The notes under the pieces are model-generated. The model saw only the letters and a list, made by a program, of their open reading frames with translations, ran no database searches and had not been told where the DNA came from. A stretch of DNA of 24,409 nucleotides from a virus. Positions 1-7,803 of this stretch are shown piece after piece; the first letter of the stretch is position 1; every line of letters starts with the position of its first letter. The stretch covers positions 1 to 24,409 of the IMG/VR virus record IMGVR_UViG_3300010885_062243. One strand, 5' to 3'. The translations under genes and the position numbers were made by a program.

Positions 1-123
1 AGTATTTGAAGCTAAACTATAGGCACCTACCGCGATGTTAGATTTGCCAATAGTATTTAATTTTAAACTTTCAAAACCAATTGCAACATTATCTACACCA
101 GTAGTATTTGAAGCTAAACTATA
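1..123 (-). repeat. 102-bp-period coding repeat in the fibre gene
   Basis: A 21-bp block is identical at 1-21 and 103-123. Both copies encode the same peptide YSLASNT. The copies are the DNA trace of the YadA-like adhesin repeats and could recombine to change repeat number. The array probably continues past the left edge. Confidence 0.7.
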
Positions 124-1446
124 ATTACCAAGTGCGGTATTACCCACACCTGTAGATATCATATTTCCAGTATTAATTCCTATTATTGTATTATGTCCGC
201 CAGTAGGAAGTGGCAAAGGAACTGAATTAGCACCAAAAAAAAGATTATTCGATATAACATCATTATAGATAGGTATAGTATAAGGCGTAGCATAAGCGGC
301 AGCTACATTAATACCAATTAATCCATTGGATAATTCCCCTAAATTAACTTGATTAGGTAAAGATGAATTTGAATTAGATACCCAAAAAGTAGCTGAAGTA
401 GGAGCACCTGAATTACTTGGAACATTATATAATTCAGAAGTATCAGTAAAATAAGCATATCTTTCTTGATCTCTTAAAATAAAAGTATTTATCCCACCAA
501 GAATAGAAACTGTAATACTAAAACCACCAATAGTATTATTATAAATATCATATTTATTTACTTGAACAGGAGAAAAATAAACATTAATATTTTTAGATAA
601 AGTTCCAGAAAATATAATAATATTATTACTAGATTGAGCAGAAGTTAAAGTTATGTTAATACTTGCAGATACATCTAATCCAAGTAATGAATTAGTACCA
701 AAATTTAATCTTCCAATACCAATAGCATTATAATTAATACCACCAGTAATAAAAGTAGAGTCTCCAGGAGCAAGAATTAAATTAGAAGAATTATTGATGG
801 TAAAACCAAGTGGTGCTTGTATAGTTAAAAGACCACCAACTTTACTATTATTAATAACTCCAACTATAAATCCATCTACAGGTAAAGGTAAAGTCATAGT
901 ATTAGTACCACCAATATAACTAAGTATAGATCCACGATCACTAGATTGAACTGTATAAGCACCTGTTATTACAATTTCAGGCAAATTAGTATTAATTTTA
1001 GAATTAGTTAGGGATGAAAGTCCATAACCTGATAAAGCATCAGCATTTGCACCTGAGCTACCAGTACCAAGTAGTAATACTTTCCATATTCCAGCAGAAA
1101 TACTATTATCTATTACGGTACATTGATAAAGTTGTCCTGGATTAATAGTTGCTAAAGAAATAGCACCACTATTATCATAAACAGTAAATGCCAATAATCC
1201 AAAATTATATATTTGAAATGTCCTCCCAGTTCCTACTAAATTAGCTGGAGGAAAAATAAATTTATTATTAACATTAGTAGTATTAACATACATTTGCTGA
1301 GCAATTATATACTGTGAATCTGAATTATTTTCAGGCCATGCAAAAATAAAATCATTAGTTAAAGCAATTGATAAATATCCATATTGACTAGGTGATGTCG
1401 GATATAAAGAATAGGGATTGTAAAAACTAGAAGTGCTAGATACCAT
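1..1446 (-). CDS. Tail fibre-like virion protein with YadA-head-type repeats (partial, 3' end off window)
   Basis: The reading frame is open for 482 codons from an ATG at 1446 to the left edge with no stop, so the C-terminus is missing. The start has an AGGAG ribosome site about 9 nt upstream, and TAATG couples it to the stop of the adaptor gene by one base. The protein is rich in Asn, Thr, Gly and Ile with beta-type segments. From about residue 433 on it shows a repeating pattern of the type NTALGNYSL..NT.G..NVAIG..SL..NT.G..NIAVGAYSL. This is the left-handed beta-roll signature of YadA-like adhesin heads, and it is also common in phage tail fibres, often ahead of an intramolecular chaperone domain. 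From position after the adaptor and from this repeat, I infer a receptor-binding tail fibre. The N-terminal 430 residues match no family I recognise. Confidence 0.75.
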   Translation of the reverse strand, partial: MVSSTSSFYNPYSLYPTSPSQYGYLSIALTNDFIFAWPENNSDSQYIIAQQMYVNTTNVNNKFIFPPANLVGTGRTFQIYNFGLLAFTVYDNSGAISLATINPGQLYQCTVIDNSISAGIWKVLLLGTGSSGANADALSGYGLSSLTNSKINTNLPEIVITGAYTVQSSDRGSILSYIGGTNTMTLPLPVDGFIVGVINNSKVGGLLTIQAPLGFTINNSSNLILAPGDSTFITGGINYNAIGIGRLNFGTNSLLGLDVSASINITLTSAQSSNNIIIFSGTLSKNINVYFSPVQVNKYDIYNNTIGGFSITVSILGGINTFILRDQERYAYFTDTSELYNVPSNSGAPTSATFWVSNSNSSLPNQVNLGELSNGLIGINVAAAYATPYTIPIYNDVISNNLFFGANSVPLPLPTGGHNTIIGINTGNMISTGVGNTALGNYSLASNTTGVDNVAIGFESLKLNTIGKSNIAVGAYSLASNT

Positions 1447-2099
1447 TATTGTAAACTCCTTGTAAAATATCCTGAGGTTTTGCGCATTTGTTCTTCACGT
1501 TGATATTTACCTAAAGTATCGGTGTATAATTGGTCATATTTAGTACGTTCATCAGCTTTCTCATAAGGAATAGCTTCAAGTAAACAGCGATAAAGCAATA
1601 GGTTATAAGCATTATTAGTTAAAGTATTAGTCGGTGTAAGCTCACTAAGTGCTAAAGGCAATTGATAATATATTATTCTAGCTTGATAATTCTGCTTAGG
1701 AGTTGGTGTTATAAAAAAATTATAAACATCTGCTTCGGCAATATATTTAGGCTGTCCTAATATTGATTGATTAGGACTATATTTATAACAATAATCTAAT
1801 GATGCTGATTTAAGCGGTGTTAAAATATTATAAACTAATGGTGTTACAAGATCAGCAGTAAAAATATAAAATGTAGATAGATTTTTATAATCAATAGGTT
1901 TTGGGAAAGTCGGTTGACTAGCCTCTAAAGTAAAATCTCTGGTAACTCGATCTTCAATAGATTTTAAATCAAGCGCAATAGATTGTTGAGCATTAGATAT
2001 AAATCTTGGTATTTCATTGGATAAAGACAATGAAGAATTTTGCATATATTGCTGTATATCATTGACCAATCCAAAATAATCATTTTGGGCTAGCGGCAT
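1446..2099 (-). CDS. Phage adaptor protein (SU10-type head-tail adaptor)
   Basis: The 217-aa protein fits the family of short-tailed-phage adaptors that join the portal ring to the tail nozzle. Family features visible in order are an N-terminal helix with IPRFISNAQQSI (family pattern IP.FI..AE..I) and a central beta region with a GQPKYIAE stretch. A YYQLPLALS segment follows, then TNNAYNLLLYRCLLEAIPYEKADER, which fits the conserved helix near the C-terminus (family pattern TN.LL...PDLLLYAALLEA.P..KD.ER). Length is normal for the family. It lies between a virion protein and the fibre gene, as expected for neck and tail genes, and is coupled to the fibre by TAATG. Family assignment is from recognised sequence pattern only. 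Confidence 0.75.
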   Translation of the reverse strand: MPLAQNDYFGLVNDIQQYMQNSSLSLSNEIPRFISNAQQSIALDLKSIEDRVTRDFTLEASQPTFPKPIDYKNLSTFYIFTADLVTPLVYNILTPLKSASLDYCYKYSPNQSILGQPKYIAEADVYNFFITPTPKQNYQARIIYYQLPLALSELTPTNTLTNNAYNLLLYRCLLEAIPYEKADERTKYDQLYTDTLGKYQREEQMRKTSGYFTRSLQ

Positions 2100-2119
2100 A
2101 GTTGTCTCTTACTGTCCTC

Positions 2120-2830
2120 CTATTCTTGGCAAAGTACATTAGTGTAACCTCCGTCACTATTTATACCTGCATTATTCATTGCAATAAATTTTACACTTTT
2201 ATTTATTATTTGTGAATTAAAAGTTAAAAAATTAATGTTTTGTAAAATTGCTGAAGCATTAGTATTATTAGCTCCTGGTTGTAATAATATATAAAGTGGT
2301 GTTCCATTACCTCCACCGCGAATTGTTCCTATATTTATTCCACCAACTATTACATAATTTCCACTAACAATTACCGACCCACCGCTTATAACAGTTAAAT
2401 TATCTTCTAAAGTTACATTATCATAGATAAGCACCTGTAATATACCTGTACTTAAATCCGTAGCACCATTTGCTTGAGATATGGTAATATTAGGATTAAG
2501 AATTACCGAAGGACCACCAATAGTATAAATTACGGTATTACCAGTATTATTAAGTGTTATAGCCTCAGTAGGTTGTACGTAGAAAGGACGAGGAGTATCA
2601 ACCGGAAACGGATCTCCAGGTAATGCAAGGACCTTCCCTTGAGGATTAGGTTCTGTTAAAAAATCTTTATGAACATAAAATCCAGTAAAAGTTAAAGTAT
2701 TACCATACCATTCATATTGTTTTTTTAAATCATAATGCATAATCTTAAAGCCAGATGTATCACATTTAGCGGTAGGATTATGGTTCCTGAAAGAATAAGG
2801 TTGATACTTACGATTTTTTTTATATTTCAT
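2120..2830 (-). CDS. Conserved podovirus virion protein of unknown function
   Basis: The 236-aa protein has two parts. Residues 1-80 contain a CDTSGFKIMHYDLKKQYEWYG segment and VHKDFLTEPNPQG. These resemble a small conserved phage domain (CDRSGF....L+K.W.GL.V....EP+HPQ) that often sits among podovirus neck and tail genes. The rest is Gly/Asn/Ile-rich, predicted beta, and looks like a fibre or beta-helix segment. The ATG shares an ATGA overlap with the stop of the gene upstream. The role is unknown; a tail-associated structural protein is inferred from the neighbours. Confidence 0.6.
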   Translation of the reverse strand: MKYKKNRKYQPYSFRNHNPTAKCDTSGFKIMHYDLKKQYEWYGNTLTFTGFYVHKDFLTEPNPQGKVLALPGDPFPVDTPRPFYVQPTEAITLNNTGNTVIYTIGGPSVILNPNITISQANGATDLSTGILQVLIYDNVTLEDNLTVISGGSVIVSGNYVIVGGINIGTIRGGGNGTPLYILLQPGANNTNASAILQNINFLTFNSQIINKSVKFIAMNNAGINSDGGYTNVLCQE

Positions 2831-3912
2831 AAATTAAACTGAAAAATATATGGTGCATGTTCGGTATCTTCTTGCTCGATATCTTCCATAGATTTTGCAG
2901 CTGATTGCATTAAATTAGCCATTTTATCAGGTGATATTTCAATACCCATTATTTTATCTTTCTGTGCAAGTTTTAAAGCTAAATTTGCACAGAAAGCTTC
3001 ATAAAATCTATTAGGAATATTCAATATATCCGTCAGATAAATAATCTGAGGACTCAAGACTTTTAAATTAAGAATAAGATAAGGATAATCAAGCTTTCCA
3101 TCAGGGACAGGCCATAAAATAATTGAAGGATTAATATCTCTGTTTAATAAATAACTTGAAACACTTCCTGTTAAATCTTTGGTTGCTATTCCTAAATATT
3201 GACTACGACTAAGTAAACTTATTTGTCTTGAAATATTATGCGTACAAAAATAGAGCTCTTGGATATCTAAAGTAGCTCCGTTTGTTTCTCTAATACGCCA
3301 ATAAGGAGCTAATTGCGCAACTTTATTTACATACCAAACTTGCTGACCGGCAAGATATGTTTGTAGACCAGTAGTTGGTGGATTTTGATTATTAATAACT
3401 GGATAAATATTGATCCAATTACTATTATCAAAAGAATATTCTATTGCTAATGTATATTGCTGCGTAGTATTAGATTGAATTCCAATATAATCAAGAGCAA
3501 AACCAGGATTATTATTAAAATTATAAGCTATATAACCGTTAGACGCAGTTTGTGTACAAGAAGTTGTACTATTACCGTCAAAAGCATTTTGTGCAACTCC
3601 TGAACTGCTACTAGCAACACCCCCTAGTTGTCTGGTGATATTAGCTATCGATACTTCTCGCTCAGGAACATCAGCAGTTCCAATAGGCAATTGATAACTT
3701 TTTTGACCAGTTGTCAAATTAACCATAAACGGTTGAATACTATAAAGATTATTATATTTTGCCCAATCAGTAAGTAAAATATTTAAAGAATTTATTGCAC
3801 TAATAAGAGGATTTCCAACTAATTCAGGTAAAGTTAAACCAATACGTTCAAAAGACTCTATAATAATTTCATTTGCTGTTACATTTATAAAAGGGTTCAG
3901 AGTAATTGCCAC
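2827..3912 (-). CDS. P22 gp4-like head-completion protein with inserted F5/8 type C domain
   Basis: The 361-aa protein starts at GTG (3912) behind a good AAAGGAGAG site. Residues 1-90 and 228-361 form a family resembling the P22 gp4 packaged-DNA stabilisation (head-tail connector) protein. The signatures are ANEIIIESFERIGLT, a long helix with LNILLTDWAKYNNLYS, GQKSYQLPIGTADV, LLSRSQYLGIATK, ILWPVPD, and a terminal helix FYEAFCANLALKLA. Residues about 91-227 interrupt this core with a discoidin-like (F5/8 type C) beta-sandwich: NAFDGNSTTSC near 109-119, YSFDNSNWINIY at 159-170, and a closing strand WRIRETNGATLDIQELYF at 205-222. Such domains bind carbohydrate or lipid in other proteins. The core role is closing the portal after packaging. 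The role of the insert, perhaps surface display on the neck, is inferred. Confidence 0.75.
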   Translation of the reverse strand: MAITLNPFINVTANEIIIESFERIGLTLPELVGNPLISAINSLNILLTDWAKYNNLYSIQPFMVNLTTGQKSYQLPIGTADVPEREVSIANITRQLGGVASSSSGVAQNAFDGNSTTSCTQTASNGYIAYNFNNNPGFALDYIGIQSNTTQQYTLAIEYSFDNSNWINIYPVINNQNPPTTGLQTYLAGQQVWYVNKVAQLAPYWRIRETNGATLDIQELYFCTHNISRQISLLSRSQYLGIATKDLTGSVSSYLLNRDINPSIILWPVPDGKLDYPYLILNLKVLSPQIIYLTDILNIPNRFYEAFCANLALKLAQKDKIMGIEISPDKMANLMQSAAKSMEDIEQEDTEHAPYIFQFNL

Positions 3913-3923
3913 TTAACTCTCCT

Positions 3924-4613
3924 TTATAAGGTTCCTTGCTGTGCTATAAATGCTTGAAATGTAGGAGCAGTACCAGAATTAATTACAAATCTAATTGCAT
4001 AAACAGGTGCTGCAAAATTTAAATATTGTGAAGTAGTGAGAGCAGCAATTACTGTACCTATACCAGTATTTCCTCCAGGTGCTATAATGGGAATATTAAG
4101 CCAATTATTTGTAAAATCAAATGTTGGTGGGGAAGTATAGTTTTCAAAAGGAAATAATGTATATTGTAAATCATAATTTATTGTTCCTCCTACAACAGTT
4201 TGAACCGCCCATTGAGCTTTTGAAACATTCATTGACATTTTAAAAGGAAGAGATTGAGCTGAAATACCAAAACCAACACTCATATTAGTAATATTTCCGT
4301 TAGTAATTAGAGAAGTTATCGTACTATAATATTGGATTGAAGTTACTGTATTATTATTAGATCCAGCTAAAACTTCAGTAACAATATTTCCAAATACATC
4401 ATTACCAATAATAGTAACGTTAGTTGCTGAGTTATTTGCAACAGAAGTAAAAGTAACTTTTCTATTCCACTCAGAAGTAGACACAACAATATTAGCATCT
4501 GCATTAAGAGCAGCATAATTAAGTACTAATGCTCCAGCACCTGTTCTACTTTGAACAGCAGCATAAAATGTAGTATTAGCAGCTAAATAACTATTAAGTA
4601 CTTGAATTTTCAT
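3924..4613 (-). CDS. Virion structural protein, unknown function
   Basis: I chose the ATG at 4613, giving 229 aa; a TTG two codons earlier is the longer alternative. The protein is Asn/Thr/Ala-rich and predicted beta throughout, with no signal peptide or membrane helix. It contains VTIIGNDVFGNIVTEVLAG, a strand-turn-strand motif that recurs in the next gene upstream as FTVWGFDQDDLFMTEQISA. The two products are probably distant relatives. Its position between the capsid gene and the gp4-like gene suggests a capsid-associated or neck protein. No named family recognised. Confidence 0.6.
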   Translation of the reverse strand: MKIQVLNSYLAANTTFYAAVQSRTGAGALVLNYAALNADANIVVSTSEWNRKVTFTSVANNSATNVTIIGNDVFGNIVTEVLAGSNNNTVTSIQYYSTITSLITNGNITNMSVGFGISAQSLPFKMSMNVSKAQWAVQTVVGGTINYDLQYTLFPFENYTSPPTFDFTNNWLNIPIIAPGGNTGIGTVIAALTTSQYLNFAAPVYAIRFVINSGTAPTFQAFIAQQGTL

Positions 4614-4628
4614 TAGCAAATTTCCATT

Positions 4629-5444
4629 TTAATTATAAGGAGCTGCGTATTGAGGTAGTCCATAAACAGTTTTATAAGTTTGTTGATTTACTTCAAATGG
4701 AATTGCTGCCATAATCCATGTTACAATAAGTCTTTTAATCCCATCAGCAGCACTAGGAAGTAAAACCGTACCTCTAATATCTCCGGTAATTGCTGTTGCT
4801 GGTGCCGTCTGATCAGCAATTGTGTAATTAGTACCTATACCAGTTGCTGGAATTGCAGCAATTACAGTCGGTATTCCAAAATTACCATTAATAATTCTAT
4901 TAACATTATTTAATACATAAGGAAGACCGATAACACCACTTGTTCCTACAGATACAACAGTAATAGTTGCACCACCTGCCCAAACTCTAGTAACACCTGC
5001 AAAAGCTTTTTTACCGGAAGTAGTAGCAGCTGCAACAGCAGAAATTTGTTCAGTCATAAATAGATCATCTTGATCAAATCCCCACACAGTAAAAGTAGTA
5101 GGAGTAGCTCCTGTGCCTAAGGTAATAGTTACTGCACGTGGAGTATCAAAAAAATAAATTGTGTCAGTTGTATTAGTAAACACATTATAAATACCAGATA
5201 CTGTCGTTACACCAGTTCCAGCTGTAAGAGGTATATAAGAAGCAACAGTTGGAGCAGTTACTGCTGCTGCTAAATTATTATTAGTAGCAGCTAAAGGGAT
5301 AACAGAAATACAACCTAACTGAGGTTGTGGAATACCCACTTGCATTCCATTTAAAGCCTGAGCCTGTACTGTACCGATACTAATTAAATTACCGAAATTA
5401 TTAGGTTGATAAAATTTATTTTGTGTAGTTAATGAAAAAACCAT
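4629..5444 (-). CDS. Virion structural protein, unknown function
   Basis: The 271-aa product is rich in Ala, Thr, Val and Ile, low in charge and predicted all-beta. It lies just downstream of the major capsid gene (15-nt gap) with an AGAGGTTATA leader. The C-terminal segment IKRLIVTWIMAAIPFEVNQQ and the central FTVWGFDQDDLFMTEQIS motif are the most distinctive parts, the latter shared in outline with the next gene. Similar beta-rich proteins follow capsid genes in many short-tailed phages, but I cannot name the family. Decoration, head-fibre or neck roles are all possible. Confidence 0.6.
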   Translation of the reverse strand: MVFSLTTQNKFYQPNNFGNLISIGTVQAQALNGMQVGIPQPQLGCISVIPLAATNNNLAAAVTAPTVASYIPLTAGTGVTTVSGIYNVFTNTTDTIYFFDTPRAVTITLGTGATPTTFTVWGFDQDDLFMTEQISAVAAATTSGKKAFAGVTRVWAGGATITVVSVGTSGVIGLPYVLNNVNRIINGNFGIPTVIAAIPATGIGTNYTIADQTAPATAITGDIRGTVLLPSAADGIKRLIVTWIMAAIPFEVNQQTYKTVYGLPQYAAPYN

Positions 5445-5459
5445 TATAACCTCTTTAAA

Positions 5460-6362
5460 TTAAAAACCTTGACAACAAATAGTTGACCTAGCATTACTTG
5501 GACCGCTTGAATAACGATCAAAACCACCCATACCAACAGTTCTATTCTTTTCATCCATCCATGAAGATACTTCAGCCATGTTTTTCTCATAAAAAAGCAA
5601 TCCGTTTGGACATGTTGTAAATAAGAAAAATGAGTTAGGATTAGTTAAATAAGGATTAACCACGTAACCACCTTTTACAAATCCTTGATGATATACAACA
5701 CCGATATCACGATTAGCAGTACCAGGACGTTCGGCATTAAATAACACTCGAGCCACATCATATTGAAGAGTTGGTGAACAAAGTAATTTATCACCTTCAT
5801 AATTTAATACTTTACCAGCAGCATCAGGTAATGTCTGAGCAATTGTGATCATATCTGTAAGAGCTGTCTCACTAAAAGTAGCAGGAGAAAGAACATTAGA
5901 ATACACACCAACTGCTGTTGGATGTTGAGTTGATGCAAATGCTTGACCATCACCGATTGGATTAGTATTATTAAACGCAAAATTAAATACGTTAGTTGCA
6001 TTCACGTCACGAGTTAATACTAAAGAAGCTTTAATTTGTTCTCCAGCATTTGGAAACTCATCGGTATATAAATTATCGTCTATTGATTCGAAAGTGAATT
6101 CTATCGCGCTACTAAAGCTGGTATGATCGTACTGCGTTTTATTAATAATGAAGTTAGTTTGTAGTTCATATGCTTCACCTTCGTTCATTGCTTTCGCATA
6201 TCCCATTGGTGCATATTCAACAACTATATCAAATGCTTTTTTAGTTGGAACTAACTTAAAATACTTTTTATATAAGCTTTCATAATATTTAGCATCACAT
6301 AATACTAAGCTTAATCCAGGCCACATAAAATTTATAATTTGCGATCTTGTTACTTGTGCCAT
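5460..6362 (-). CDS. Major capsid protein (HK97-fold, Mu gpT-like type)
   Basis: The 300-aa product has the pattern of this capsid family. A central VFNFAFNNTNPIGDGQAFASTQHPTAVG segment matches the F..AF......DG..LFST.HP consensus. ETALTDMITIAQTLPDAAGKVLNYEGDKLLCSP matches the long spine helix and the strand with LL.P. The C-terminal VVNPYLTNPNSFFLFTTCPNGLLFYEK matches the P-domain strand. The protein assembles the icosahedral shell, and many hundred copies are needed. A strong ribosome site (AGGAG) precedes the ATG, and the nearest promoter upstream (7085-7113) has near-consensus boxes. No cleaved prohead peptide is evident, and a separate scaffold candidate is encoded upstream. Confidence 0.85.
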   Translation of the reverse strand: MAQVTRSQIINFMWPGLSLVLCDAKYYESLYKKYFKLVPTKKAFDIVVEYAPMGYAKAMNEGEAYELQTNFIINKTQYDHTSFSSAIEFTFESIDDNLYTDEFPNAGEQIKASLVLTRDVNATNVFNFAFNNTNPIGDGQAFASTQHPTAVGVYSNVLSPATFSETALTDMITIAQTLPDAAGKVLNYEGDKLLCSPTLQYDVARVLFNAERPGTANRDIGVVYHQGFVKGGYVVNPYLTNPNSFFLFTTCPNGLLFYEKNMAEVSSWMDEKNRTVGMGGFDRYSSGPSNARSTICCQGF

Positions 6363-6389
6363 TTAAATATCTCCTCTTAAATGTTTTAA

Positions 6390-7037
6390 TTATATTGTTA
6401 ATGATGGGTAGCAAATGCTTGCATTGATTTTTACCAATACATTATTACTTATTGTGCTCCATGCATTTCCATTGTTTGGTGATAAATTAATCACTTGAAA
6501 ATTTGTTGTAGCAGCAGGGGTAGTTATTAGTTGTCTAATCTCGGCTGTTGAATAACCTGTTGAAATATTACCATCACCTGCTGAAAAATTAAGTTGACTT
6601 GAAAAGTTTGCTCCATCAAATAAACTTATTACTGGAAAACCAGTAGGCATATCTGTTGAATTTGATTGCATATCATATAAAGTATTCATATCAACCTGAA
6701 CAGCAACATATGTTTGCACACCTGTAGGTTTAATTGTATTTTTTACCCAATATTGTTGTATTGTTGTTGGAATTACTCCTTGATTTGCACTTGGTGCAAC
6801 TATTCCTGTACCACCGGTTGTAAAATCTTTAAATGCTCTTGCTGAACCAAGTATTGGAGCATTAGTTGCACCAATAGTAATTGTACCAGAGTTTGTTGCT
6901 ACTGTTACTGGACTTCCTACAAAAATGTTTGCATTATATCCACTTGCTATAGGATACCATAAGAAATTTGCTGAATAAGGATGATCCGCAAAAGATTTTA
7001 CTGGATTCATTCCCTGATTTTGATTATAAGCTACCAT
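6390..7037 (-). CDS. Capsid decoration/head-stabilising protein candidate
   Basis: The 215-aa product is the first gene behind the internal promoter and directly precedes the capsid gene. It has an AAAGGAGATAA ribosome site. Features are FLWYPIASGYNANIFVGSPVTVAT, then GATNAPILGSARAFKDF and VAVQVDMNTLYDMQS. The layout resembles a family encoded next to capsid genes in short-tailed phages (YPIADGY...I..GDPV....G.I..A....ILGVF.G....YV.DDPD..FEVQ). By this pattern and position I infer a head protein, possibly a decoration protein. The alternative is a minor capsid protein. Confidence 0.6.
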   Translation of the reverse strand: MVAYNQNQGMNPVKSFADHPYSANFLWYPIASGYNANIFVGSPVTVATNSGTITIGATNAPILGSARAFKDFTTGGTGIVAPSANQGVIPTTIQQYWVKNTIKPTGVQTYVAVQVDMNTLYDMQSNSTDMPTGFPVISLFDGANFSSQLNFSAGDGNISTGYSTAEIRQLITTPAATTNFQVINLSPNNGNAWSTISNNVLVKINASICYPSLTI

Positions 7038-7084
7038 GTTAGTTATCTCCTTTAATTAATATAAGTTTTCCGACCTATATTAAT

Positions 7085-7113
7085 ATTGTAGGTAACTAAC
7101 AAAGATATGTCAA
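7085..7113 (-). promoter_or_regulatory. Promoter of the capsid sub-operon
   Basis: Read on the minus strand, the -35 box is TTGACA (7108-7113), the spacer is exactly 17 bp, and the -10 box is TACAAT (7085-7090). This is one mismatch from the sigma70 consensus. Transcription would start near 7078, about 40 nt before the decoration-like gene. It would give the capsid genes extra transcripts beyond those from the main late promoter. Confidence 0.75.
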
Positions 7114-7197
7114 AAATTTGTAATAACAGTTAATTTTTTGAAAAATAAAAAATAAAATATTTTGATTTAAACTATAATTTGTTTATAAATAAAAATA

Positions 7198-7274
7198 GGA
7201 AATCCTAATCTTTTATAAATCCATTAAATTGAATGCTTAATTTTAAACTAGTTAGAGCAACGATTAGGATTTCC
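7198..7274 (-). terminator. Long-loop stem with U-rich tail between scaffold cluster and capsid cluster
   Basis: A perfect 13-bp inverted repeat lies at 7198-7210 and 7262-7274, separated by 51 bp. It begins one base after the stop of the 175-aa gene. On the minus strand the distal arm is followed by TATTTTTATTT. This could be a weak or partial terminator or an RNA-processing site that separates the two transcripts. The loop is long for a classical rho-independent terminator, so the function is uncertain. Confidence 0.5.
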
Positions 7275-7275
7275 A

Positions 7276-7803
7276 TTAGAAATCATCATCTCTAACCGGA
7301 CGTCTTACATGACTATACTCTTTTACTTTACCCTCAGCCCTTTCAAATAAACCAGGACGTGCTGGAGAATAATTAGGTTTACGACCTGCGGTAGCTGCGC
7401 CTTGAAGTGCTAATTCATGATTAGCTTTCTCATGATATTCCCAGATATATTTATCTATTTCCATCAATATCTGTCCATGTCTTATTACCACATCTTCATT
7501 ATTATTTTTATTCTTTTCAGTAATAATATTAAAATATGGATGCATACTTTTTTTAACAGGTATCCATCCTTTTTCCATAAGTTCCATTTGATAATCACGT
7601 TTACTAGCAGGATTAAGATCTGCAAATAACCACATTTTATCAGATGGAATTATTTCTTTTGGAATATGTAATTTACCAAGACGACTATTCATCATAGTCG
7701 TTCTATACTCATCATAAGATAATTTAGTTTTACGTTTATCATCAGAACGAGTTTTAATAGCTTTAAAACTTACTTCATCTTCTTTGTTTTCATGATTATT
7801 CAT
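7276..7803 (-). CDS. Conserved head-cluster protein, unknown function
   Basis: The 175-aa product is hydrophilic and basic at the C-terminus, ending in a short acidic tail (RDDDF). A central segment MWLFADLNPASKRDYQMELMEKGWIPVKK, then VVIRHGQILMEIDKYIWEY, resembles a small phage family encoded between scaffold and capsid genes (RWV......RI.....KGWE.VP...., then I..G...LM..P.E). The start codon overlaps the scaffold stop as ATGA, so the two are probably translated in a coupled way. No enzymatic motif is visible. A minor head or assembly role is inferred from position. Confidence 0.6.
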   Translation of the reverse strand: MNNHENKEDEVSFKAIKTRSDDKRKTKLSYDEYRTTMMNSRLGKLHIPKEIIPSDKMWLFADLNPASKRDYQMELMEKGWIPVKKSMHPYFNIITEKNKNNNEDVVIRHGQILMEIDKYIWEYHEKANHELALQGAATAGRKPNYSPARPGLFERAEGKVKEYSHVRRPVRDDDF

